This document shows positions 41,130 to 49,059 of a stretch of DNA of 64,000 nt, in pieces. A program made the position numbers and the translations under genes. The notes beneath the pieces were generated by a model. It did no database searches. It worked only from the letters and a program-made list of their open reading frames with translations, and was not told where the DNA came from. Every line of letters begins with the position of its first letter. Positions within the stretch are counted from its first letter, which is position 1. The stretch comes from Clostridium grantii DSM 8605. GTDB taxonomy: Bacteria > Bacillota > Clostridia > Clostridiales > Clostridiaceae. The stretch lies in contig NZ_FQXM01000006.1 in assembly GCF_900129965.1 (NCBI RefSeq), forward strand, positions 1 through 64,000, in the 5' to 3' direction.

Positions 41130-42467
41130 ATGAAAAAACTACTAGAACAAATAATTACTTGCCTTGCTTCGTTAATGTTAGTATTTAGTTTTAACATCAG
41201 TACATCTATTCATGACTTTAGTTCTTATGATACATATGAAAATATTAAATACATGTCTTCTGATTATTTTAAAGGAAGATTGACAGGCACTTTAGAAAAC
41301 CGCGAAATTGAAGAATACATAAAATTAAAATTTCTTGAAAATGATTTAAAACCCTTTATGGAGGAGTATACAGATTCATTTACTACCAGTTTTCCAGAAA
41401 AAATCAATGGACAGCCTTATTTGTTTGTTTCAGATGGAAAAGGGAATAAAATAGAAGAATTTGCTTATGGAAAAGATTTTAAAGAAGATATGATGAATTT
41501 TAAAAATAATAAATTTACTTTTTCAAAAAATTCTCAGGTTTACATGCAGGAGAATATACTTCAGGCAAACGACGGAGATGATTTATTTCTAATTTACTCT
41601 TCAAAGGAACAAGGTTTAAAATTCAGAAGTTCATTTTTAAAAGATTGTCCTTGGAGCATGTGTATTATTGTTGAGGATTCTATATTAAACAAGATAAAAG
41701 AGTATGTCGCTAAAGGTTATTATATCAATGGCTTTGTTCCTTATAAAACTTCTGAAACTACTATTTCAAATGTGATGGGGCTTATCGAAGGCAAAAATCC
41801 TGATAAGCACCCTATAATAATAAGTGCACACTTTGACCATTTGGGGACTGATTTAAATAACACTATATATAACGGAGCATTGGATAATGCATCTGGTACA
41901 GCATTTATGCTTGAGTTAATAAAATATTTAAAATCTCTAGGAACACCTGATAGAGATATTTTATTTGTGGCTTTTAATGCTGAGGAATTTGGTTGTGTAG
42001 GTTCTGAAGAATTTGTCTCTAAATATAAAAATGAAATTCAAAATAGTAAAGTTTTCAATTTTGATATGATTGGATCAAATAATGCAGTTCCTTTAACTAT
42101 TATGGGGGGAGTAAATGATAATGAAGATACATCATTTATGCGTTCTATTTCTGCAACCTGCCATAGCGAAGATATTCAATTTAAATATCTTTTCCAGGAT
42201 TCCTCAGACCACAAAGCTTTTAGAACTAATAATATAGATGCTATTACCTTCTGTGACGATGATATTTCTAGGATTCATACTCCAAACGATACTATTGATA
42301 ATATAGACATAGATAATATAGATAGGTGCTATTTAGTTGCTTCCAAACAAATTATAAAAAATGCTTTTGGAGGTAATCCTTTATTAATGTACTATAAACA
42401 AATAATATCTGTATGTATACTAATTATTTTAATCATATTTATTAAAAATTTAATATCAAAAAAATAG
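41130..42467 (+). CDS. M28-family zinc aminopeptidase, membrane-anchored
   Basis: The N-terminus has one hydrophobic segment (signal or anchor, residues 5-24) and the C-terminus has another (about 420-440), so the enzyme is probably held outside the membrane. The M28 active site is complete: SAHFDHLG and NGALDNASGTA bind zinc, NAEEFGCVGS contains the catalytic Glu-Glu pair, followed by FDMIG and a last ligand near IHTPNDT. A loosely conserved N-terminal extension (about 30-230) surrounds a protease-associated-like insert. Substrate unknown. AAGGAG is seven bases from the ATG. Confidence 0.9.
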   Translation: MKKLLEQIITCLASLMLVFSFNISTSIHDFSSYDTYENIKYMSSDYFKGRLTGTLENREIEEYIKLKFLENDLKPFMEEYTDSFTTSFPEKINGQPYLFVSDGKGNKIEEFAYGKDFKEDMMNFKNNKFTFSKNSQVYMQENILQANDGDDLFLIYSSKEQGLKFRSSFLKDCPWSMCIIVEDSILNKIKEYVAKGYYINGFVPYKTSETTISNVMGLIEGKNPDKHPIIISAHFDHLGTDLNNTIYNGALDNASGTAFMLELIKYLKSLGTPDRDILFVAFNAEEFGCVGSEEFVSKYKNEIQNSKVFNFDMIGSNNAVPLTIMGGVNDNEDTSFMRSISATCHSEDIQFKYLFQDSSDHKAFRTNNIDAITFCDDDISRIHTPNDTIDNIDIDNIDRCYLVASKQIIKNAFGGNPLLMYYKQIISVCILIILIIFIKNLISKK

Positions 42468-42490
42468 AGCTGTTCTTCAGCTCTATTTTT
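42460..42490. terminator. Bidirectional terminator, M28 peptidase / prfB
   Basis: AAAATAGAGCT (42461-42471) pairs with AGCTCTATTTT (42479-42489), flanked by A and T runs. Confidence 0.9.
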
Positions 42491-42492
42491 AC

Positions 42493-43597
42493 TTATTTAG
42501 CTTCATTTTTAAGAAATTCAGTCATAAACATATCTACATCGCCATCCATAACGGCATCTACATTACCTGTTTCTGCCCCCGTTCTATGGTCTTTCACCAT
42601 ATTATAAGGATGGAAAACATAAGATCTAATTTGACTTCCCCAGCCATTATCCTTTAAATCTCCAGTCAAATCTTCAATTCTTTCTTTATGTTCACGCTCT
42701 TTAATTTCAACTAATTTAGCTTTTAGCATTGCCATAGCAGTATCTTTATTAGAAAATTGACTTCTCTCATTTTGGCACTGAACCACTATGCCTGTTGGCA
42801 AATGAGTTATTCTAATGGCTGATTCTGTTTTATTTACATGTTGACCCCCAGCTCCACTAGCTCTAAAAGTATCAATTTTCAAATCATCAGATTTAATTTC
42901 TATATCCTGTTCTTCAGTAAGCTCTGGCAACACTTCTAGTGATGCAAAAGATGTTTGCCTTTTACCATTTGCATTAAAGGGAGATATTCTTACCAATCTA
43001 TGAATCCCCTTCTCAGCTTTTAAATATCCATAAGCATATTCTCCAGATACTTTAATTGAAGCACTCTTAACTCCAGCCTCATCACCAGCTAAATAATCCA
43101 AAGTTTCTAAACTAAAACCTTTGCTTTCTGCCCATCTAGTATACATTCTCAGCATCATTTGAGTCCAATCCTGAGCATCTGTACCACCTGCTCCAGCATG
43201 TAACGTCATTATAGCATTATTTTTATCATATTCTCCTGATAAAAGAATTCGAAGCTTAAAGTTCTCTATTATATCTTTTAAAAGTTTAGCATCATTTTTA
43301 ATCTCTGATAAAGAAGATAAATCCTCTTCCTCTAAACTCATTTCTATAAGAACTTCTGTATCCTCTATCTTTTCTTTCACAAAATTATATTTATCTAATT
43401 TGTCTTTTAACATTTTTGTTTCTTGTGAAATTTTTTGAGCTTTATTTATATCAGTCCAAAACTCTGAATCTTGCATACTATTCTCTAGCTCATCAATTTT
43501 CAATTTGGTTCCTGCTATGTCAAAGTGAAACCCTCACTTCATCAAGTTCTTCTTTTAGCTGTTGAATAGCATTTACCCATTCATCAAGCTGAATCAT
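42493..43597 (-). CDS. prfB: Peptide chain release factor 2, programmed +1 frameshift
   Basis: RF2 reads UGA and UAA stop codons. Translation starts at the ATG at 43597 (MIQLDEWVNAIQQLKEELDE). After 25 codons it meets an in-frame UGA in the sequence CTTTGAC (43519-43525), preceded by an AGGG stimulator. A +1 slip on CTT TGA resumes as DIAGTKLKIDEL. This is the conserved autoregulatory frameshift: when RF2 is low the ribosome shifts and makes more. The GAGGQHVNKTES catalytic loop is present. The mature protein has about 367 residues. It lies 24 bases after secA with no terminator between, so the two are cotranscribed. Confidence 0.97.
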
Positions 43598-43621
43598 TTA
43601 CTTCACACCTTTCAAAACAAA

Positions 43622-46129
43622 TTATTCATTTAATCCATGACAATTTTTATATTTTTTACCACTACCACATGGGCACGGTTCATTTCTTCCTACTTTTTTA
43701 TCTTTTCTTGTTTTAGGTTCTTTTTTCAAAGAATCATCTGTTTTATTAGTAGTAGTTTCTTTAGCTACTTGTTCTCTTTCAGGTGCCTTTTGAATATGAA
43801 CATGGAATAAATACTTAATTGTATCTACTTCGATTCCATGAATCATAGCATCAAACATTTGGCTACCTTCAAATTGATAAGCTTGAACTGGGTCCTGTTG
43901 TCTATAAGCTCTAAGACCTATCCCTCTTCTTAAATGATCCATATCGTCAATATGTGCCATCCATTTTGTATCAACTACTCTTAATAAAATAACTCTTTCA
44001 ATTTCTCTCATTTGTTCAGAACTAATTTGTGCTTCTTTTGCATCATAAAGATCTCTAGCTAAACTTATTAATTTAGCTTTAACTTCCTCAATGTTCATTG
44101 ATTTAATTTCTTCAATAGTTATTATATTTTTAGGAAGATAAATTTCTTCTAAATAAGCTAATAATTTTTGAATATCTTCATTCATATCATCTTTATCTGA
44201 GTTCATATGAGTATTTACAGCATTATATATAACTTCTTCCATCATTTTTTCTAATTGTGCTTTTAAATCTTCCCCTTCTAATACTTCTGCTCTTTGACCA
44301 TATATAACTTCTCTTTGTTGATTCATAACATCATCATATTGAAGTACATTTTTTCTTATATCAAAGTTATTTCCTTCAACTTTCTTTTGAGCACTTTCTA
44401 TTGCACTAGTAACCATTTTGCTTTCAATAACATCATCATCATCTAATCCAAGTTTCTCAACGATACTTTGGAATCTTTCTGATGCAAATATTCTCATCAA
44501 ATCATCTTCAAGTGAAACATAAAATCTTGAAAATCCCGGATCTCCTTGACGACCGGAACGACCTCTAAGCTGATTATCAATACGTCTAGATTCATGTCTT
44601 TCAGTACCTATTACCTTTAATCCACCTACTTCTACTACTCCTTCACCAAGCTTTATGTCAGTTCCACGTCCTGCCATATTTGTAGCAATGGTTACTCCAC
44701 CTTTTTCTCCTGCATGTGAAATTATTTCAGCTTCCATCTCATGGTATTTAGCATTTAATACTTTATGAGGTATTCCTTTTTTCTTAAGTAAAGCTGATAA
44801 CAATTCAGAAGTTTCAATACTTACAGTACCTACAAGCATTGGTTGACCTGTTTTATAAGTTTCAGCAATATCATTTACTATAGCTTTAAATTTACCAACC
44901 TGTGTTTTATAAACTAAATCTGGAGTATCTTGTCTTGCTATAGGTTCATGAGTAGGTATAACAATAACATCTAATCCATAGATTTCTCTAAATTCATTTT
45001 CTTCTGTTTGTGCTGTACCAGTCATACCTGATAATTTATCATACATTCTAAAATAATTTTGGAATGTAATAGTTGCTAAAGTTTTAGATTCCTTTTGAAT
45101 TTTTACATTTTCCTTAGCTTCAATAGCTTGGTGTAGTCCATCGCTATAACGTCTTCCTTCCATAAGTCTTCCTGTAAACTCATCTACAATAATAACCTCA
45201 TCATCTTTTACCATGTAATCTATATCTTTTTTCATAGTATAGTTACCTTTTAAAGCTTGAACTGTATGATGTTGAATTTGCATATTTTCTGCATCAGCAT
45301 AGTTTTCTAAATGATAATATTTTTCTGCTTTCTTTAGTCCTTCTTCTGTTAAAATAACAGAATTACTTTTTTCATCTACTGTATAATCTTCTGATTTTAA
45401 AGACTTAGCAAAAAAATCTGCTACCTTATAAAAATCAGTTGATTTATCTCCTTCTCCAGATATAATCAAAGGTGTTCTAGCTTCATCTATTAAAATGGAG
45501 TCAACTTCGTCAACGATACAATAATTTAAAACTCTTTGAACTTTATCTCTTTTATAAACCACCATATTGTCTCTAAGATAATCAAACCCAAATTCATTAT
45601 TTGTTCCATAAGTTATATCACAATTGTAAGCTTCTCTTCTTTCAATATTTGTTAATCCATGCACTATAACCCCTGTTTTTAAGCCTAAAAACTCATATAC
45701 GCTTCCCATTTCCTCTGAGTCTCTTTTTGCAAGATAATCATTTACTGTAACAATATGTACTCCATTTCCCGACAAAGCATTAAGATAAGCTGGTAATGTT
45801 GCAACTAAAGTTTTACCTTCTCCTGTCTTCATTTCTGATATTCTTCCTTGATGAAGTACAATACCACCCATTAATTGTTCTCTAAAATGTCTTAATCCAA
45901 GAACTCTAACTGAAGCTTCTCTTACTACTGCAAAAGCTTCTGGTAATAAATCATCTAAAGTTTCTTCATTATTTATTCTGTTTTTAAATTCTTCTGTCTT
46001 CAGTTTCAATTCTTCATTAGAAAGTTTTTTTAACCCTTCTTCAAATGAATCTATTTTATCTAAGTTTGATGTTAACTTCTTTAATTCCCTTTCACTATAA
46101 GATCCAAAAACTTTTTCAAATAATCCCAT
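43622..46129 (-). CDS. secA: Preprotein translocase ATPase SecA
   Basis: An 835-residue motor of the Sec pathway that pushes unfolded proteins through SecYEG. It has Walker A in MKTGEGKTLVATLPAYLNA, the DEVDSILIDEARTPLIISG Walker B region, the helicase motif LRGRSGRQGDPG, and a C-terminal zinc-binding SEC-C tail (CPCGSGKKYKNCHG) that contacts SecB or ribosomes. The length is normal. It is followed by prfB and preceded by hpf, a common firmicute order. Confidence 0.98.
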   Translation of the reverse strand: MGLFEKVFGSYSERELKKLTSNLDKIDSFEEGLKKLSNEELKLKTEEFKNRINNEETLDDLLPEAFAVVREASVRVLGLRHFREQLMGGIVLHQGRISEMKTGEGKTLVATLPAYLNALSGNGVHIVTVNDYLAKRDSEEMGSVYEFLGLKTGVIVHGLTNIERREAYNCDITYGTNNEFGFDYLRDNMVVYKRDKVQRVLNYCIVDEVDSILIDEARTPLIISGEGDKSTDFYKVADFFAKSLKSEDYTVDEKSNSVILTEEGLKKAEKYYHLENYADAENMQIQHHTVQALKGNYTMKKDIDYMVKDDEVIIVDEFTGRLMEGRRYSDGLHQAIEAKENVKIQKESKTLATITFQNYFRMYDKLSGMTGTAQTEENEFREIYGLDVIVIPTHEPIARQDTPDLVYKTQVGKFKAIVNDIAETYKTGQPMLVGTVSIETSELLSALLKKKGIPHKVLNAKYHEMEAEIISHAGEKGGVTIATNMAGRGTDIKLGEGVVEVGGLKVIGTERHESRRIDNQLRGRSGRQGDPGFSRFYVSLEDDLMRIFASERFQSIVEKLGLDDDDVIESKMVTSAIESAQKKVEGNNFDIRKNVLQYDDVMNQQREVIYGQRAEVLEGEDLKAQLEKMMEEVIYNAVNTHMNSDKDDMNEDIQKLLAYLEEIYLPKNIITIEEIKSMNIEEVKAKLISLARDLYDAKEAQISSEQMREIERVILLRVVDTKWMAHIDDMDHLRRGIGLRAYRQQDPVQAYQFEGSQMFDAMIHGIEVDTIKYLFHVHIQKAPEREQVAKETTTNKTDDSLKKEPKTRKDKKVGRNEPCPCGSGKKYKNCHGLNE

Positions 46130-46286
46130 TTTATTTACCTCGCTATTTTTATTCTATATGGTCATTTTAACTATGACTTTATCATTATACCACCACATAT
46201 TAAACCCATCAATTAAAATTGTATTTATTACCACTTATATATATGTTTTTCACAAAGCATATAGTTAATTTATTATTAATTTTTAT

Positions 46287-46317
46287 AAAAAAATAAAGGA
46301 GGAAAATCCTCCTTTAT
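46287..46317 (-). terminator. hpf terminator
   Basis: ATAAAGGAGG (46293-46302) pairs with CCTCCTTTAT (46308-46317), followed on the minus strand by six T residues. Confidence 0.88.
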
Positions 46318-46318
46318 C

Positions 46319-46852
46319 CTAAAATTCTGGCTCTATTAAACCATAGTTGCCATCTTTTCTTTTATATAAAACATTAACTTCGTTTGTATCTCCATTTTTA
46401 TAAACAAAGAAATTATGTCCTAACATTTCTATCTGTAGCATAGCCTCTTCATCTGTCATAGGTTTCATTGCAAATCTTTTAGTTTTAACAATTTTACCTT
46501 CTTTTTCTTCTTCTTCTTTCACATAATCATTAAGTACTTGATATCTAAGAGAATCTCCTGAATGGATTCTTCTTTCTAACTTAGTTTTTTGTTTTCTAAT
46601 TTGTCTAATTAATTTTTCTGTAACCAAATCTAAACCAACATACATATCTTCGTTTGACTCTTCGCCTCTTAAAATAACTCCATTGAAAGGTATAGTGACT
46701 TCAATAATATGCCTACTTTTTTGTACACTTAAAGTGGCATGAACCTCCACATCAGGTACGAAGTATTTTTCCAATTTTGATAATTTTGATTCAACTGCAT
46801 CTCTTAAACCTTCTGTTACCGCAATATTTTTTCCACTAACTATAATCTTCAT
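46319..46852 (-). CDS. hpf: Long-form ribosome hibernation promoting factor
   Basis: A 177-residue long HPF. The N-terminal S30AE domain (about 1-100, MKIIVSGKNIAVTEGLRDAV) occupies the decoding centre. A linker leads to the C-terminal dimerisation domain (about 120-177, KRFAMKPMTDEEAMLQIEML, then GHNFFVYKNGDTNEVNVLYK) that makes 100S ribosome dimers in stationary phase. A promoter (TTGTCT-17-TACAAT, 46922-46950) lies upstream; ribosome site GAGGGGC. Confidence 0.96.
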   Translation of the reverse strand: MKIIVSGKNIAVTEGLRDAVESKLSKLEKYFVPDVEVHATLSVQKSRHIIEVTIPFNGVILRGEESNEDMYVGLDLVTEKLIRQIRKQKTKLERRIHSGDSLRYQVLNDYVKEEEEKEGKIVKTKRFAMKPMTDEEAMLQIEMLGHNFFVYKNGDTNEVNVLYKRKDGNYGLIEPEF

Positions 46853-46921
46853 AAAGTCAGCCCCTCTCTATCTAAGAAAATATAAATATGTTTTATATTT
46901 AAGTATTTTTGTTATACTACT

Positions 46922-46950
46922 ATTGTATTACATATATAATATAAAGACAA
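46922..46950 (-). promoter_or_regulatory. Probable hpf promoter
   Basis: On the minus strand TTGTCT (46945-46950) and TACAAT (46922-46927) are separated by 17 bases, about 70 bases before the gene. Confidence 0.55.
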
Positions 46951-47087
46951 ATGCCATTTTTCTGAATTTATTAAATGTTTTCACAAATTAATCTATTCTT
47001 ATCTAATAAAGCTTATTCATTCTCCTTTTTTCGCCATTTCTTCAAACAAGCTATTTTGTAAAAACTATGTTATAATAGTAATAACGG

Positions 47088-47358
47088 TTGTGAACTACTC
47101 ACCATTTTAGAAATGGGAGCTTCCTTTAATCCTAGTCAACCTACAAGTAGGAAATTATTTTACGACTTATCAGTTTCCAAGGCTATGGGTTTTTAAGGCG
47201 AACCCTTTCCGTAGTACCTACGGTAATTTGAAAACCTATAACATTATAGTAACAAATCAATAATAATTTTACAAATATAATTAATGTAAATAGTGTCGAA
47301 CTATTTACATTAATATGCTATTCATCTCACCACCTAAGAGGTGGGAGAATTTCGCATA
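47088..47358 (-). mobile_element. Non-autonomous IS200/IS605-like element with omega-RNA-like segment
   Basis: No ORF is present, but both ends carry same-orientation subterminal hairpins of IS200/IS605 type. These are CTCACCATTT-tag-AAATGGGAG (near 47098-47118) next to GTGAACTA, and CTCACCACCT-aag-AGGTGGGAG (near 47326-47347). Between them, on the minus strand, lie short structured helices (CCGTAG/CTACGG, AAGG/CCTT with a GTTCG loop) and a 13-bp hairpin (47282-47294 with 47300-47312). The minus-strand end, with TTGACTAGGATTAAAGGAAG then the hairpin then AGTTCAC, resembles TnpB right ends. The transposase is missing. Confidence 0.6.
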
Positions 47359-47365
47359 GAAAAAG

Positions 47366-48046
47366 TTAAATTCTACCCTTTGCTACAGATAATACAATAA
47401 CTTGCTTAGCATTACTTTGTATCAATTGTTCACAGCATAAAAAGCTAGTGGCTCCTGTAGTAATAACATCATCCACCAAAAGTATTATTTTACCTGTCAA
47501 ATCAATATTATTCCTTATTCTAAAGGAATTCTTTAAATTTTCCCATCTTTGTTCTTTGTTTAATCCTATTTGATCTTTGGTTTCGCAAATCTTATACATA
47601 GTTTTTATAGTTTTTACATTACACCTTGCCCCTATTTTCTTTGCCAAAAATTCACTTTGATTATATCCTCGTTTTTTTAATGCCTTTTTAGATGAAGGAA
47701 CAAATGTTATACAATCAAATTGTAGATTATTTTTTACTACGTAGTTATGTAGTAATTCTGCTAATATATTTCCCGATTTAAAATCACTTTTATATTTCAA
47801 ATTTAGTATAAGTTTTTTTATTATTCCAGAATAGTACGAAAAGGTATAACATATAGTTTTTTCAATTTCCTTCTCTAATAGCATTATTTCATTACAAACT
47901 TTAATTTTACTAATACAATTAGAACATAACTGTTGATTATCTATAATGCTTTCATCACATCCTGGACAAATATCATCTTTTGCATAAATAACATCTAAAA
48001 CACATTCTAAAATAAATTTTGCGCTACGAAAAATTTTTTTTCCCAT
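47366..48046 (-). CDS. comFC: ComFC-type phosphoribosyltransferase
   Basis: A 226-residue protein. The N-terminal zinc ribbon (CPGCDESIIDNQQLCSNC) is followed by a phosphoribosyltransferase-like domain with the PRPP loop ILLVDDVITTGATSF. ComFC is required for DNA uptake or single-stranded DNA handling in competent bacteria; related proteins are also called amidophosphoribosyltransferases. Its first 40 bases overlap the end of the ComFA-like gene. It runs to an IS-derived segment without a clear terminator. Confidence 0.92.
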   Translation of the reverse strand: MGKKIFRSAKFILECVLDVIYAKDDICPGCDESIIDNQQLCSNCISKIKVCNEIMLLEKEIEKTICYTFSYYSGIIKKLILNLKYKSDFKSGNILAELLHNYVVKNNLQFDCITFVPSSKKALKKRGYNQSEFLAKKIGARCNVKTIKTMYKICETKDQIGLNKEQRWENLKNSFRIRNNIDLTGKIILLVDDVITTGATSFLCCEQLIQSNAKQVIVLSVAKGRI

Positions 48047-49035
48047 GCTTCCTTATTAAAATTCCTTATTATATTTTTTGATTTTTCAATTTCTAAATTT
48101 TCTTCTTTTGCTAAAAAAATAACTTCTCCTAAATTATTTTTCTCTTTTCTTCCAACTTTACCAGATATGTAAATAAGTTTTTTATAATTAAAGCAATTAT
48201 TGTCTGCAAAAAATACCATTATATTTGCATTCTCTATATCTAATCTATTGTGACAATAATCATTTGTGACTATTATAGAACTTTTTCTATTTAAAAACTT
48301 TTTTAATTCATCTTTATCTTTATTATATTCTGTAAAATAATATACCTCCTTCGAAATATTTCTACAGTATTTTTCTAAATAAGAATAAACCTTATTCACT
48401 CTTTCTTTATCTGGAACATAAATAATAACTTTTTTCTTATTTTCTAATGACCATTTTAAATGTTCATAAGCTACATAAGGAAGATCCTTATTCAAATCAA
48501 TCTTAGTTTTTATAAGCATCGGTTCCACTAATGGGCACCCATTGTCTCTTATAGGTATAATTATTTCCTTATTCCCGCTAAAAATACATTCAAAATTATA
48601 AGAAATTATTTTTCCTCCAAAACTTAGTAACCTTCCCATACTTCTTATAATCTCTTCATAAGAAAGATTAACCACATTACTTATTCCATTGTAAACAATA
48701 ATTTCAAATTTATCTTGTATGTGGTCTAAATCATCACATTTTGCAACTACTAATTCATATTGCTGAGTATTGTAATCTTCTTTTATATTTATATAGTCCC
48801 TAAATGTACTGTTCTTTTTTATAAGATTAATTACTTCCACATTATCCTCTTCTTCTTCTGTTATATAAAGAGTTTTAATACCATTACTACAATTTTCTAA
48901 AATAACTTTGTATAAAATTTCCGAAGAATTATAAGGAATGGTTGTAATATTTAAAAGTCTTTCCCTTCCTTTACTCCACCGAATTAATTCATCACTTAAT
49001 TTTTTCTTTTCCTTACTAATCAATAAAGAATTCAT
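48007..49035 (-). CDS. Degenerate ComFA-like helicase-related protein
   Basis: A 342-residue protein with weak resemblance to ComFA, the competence helicase. The C-terminal half has a helicase-C-like pattern (KKVIIYVPDKERVNKVYSYL, SSIIVTNDYCHNRLDI, then ISGKVGRKEKNNLGEVIFLA), including the VGR element. The N-terminal half lacks a Walker A lysine and a DEAD-like Walker B: the expected places read PYNSSEILYKVI and IIVYNGISN. It therefore probably cannot hydrolyse ATP. Its position directly before, and overlapping, comFC supports the ComFA origin. Confidence 0.75.
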   Translation of the reverse strand: MNSLLISKEKKKLSDELIRWSKGRERLLNITTIPYNSSEILYKVILENCSNGIKTLYITEEEEDNVEVINLIKKNSTFRDYINIKEDYNTQQYELVVAKCDDLDHIQDKFEIIVYNGISNVVNLSYEEIIRSMGRLLSFGGKIISYNFECIFSGNKEIIIPIRDNGCPLVEPMLIKTKIDLNKDLPYVAYEHLKWSLENKKKVIIYVPDKERVNKVYSYLEKYCRNISKEVYYFTEYNKDKDELKKFLNRKSSIIVTNDYCHNRLDIENANIMVFFADNNCFNYKKLIYISGKVGRKEKNNLGEVIFLAKEENLEIEKSKNIIRNFNKEAWEKKFFVAQNLF

Positions 49036-49059
49036 ATCAATCCCACCTATTCCATAATT

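Noticed and set aside
43503..43503. Treating prfB as starting at the TTG at 43503, or as a frameshifted pseudogene
   Set aside because: The CTTTGAC shift site and the upstream in-frame N-terminus with a good ribosome site show normal programmed frameshifting.
47069..47077. Extended -10 (TGTTATAAT) pointing into the IS-like remnant
   Set aside because: There is no recognisable -35 and it points against the likely RNA strand; in AT-rich DNA such matches are frequent.
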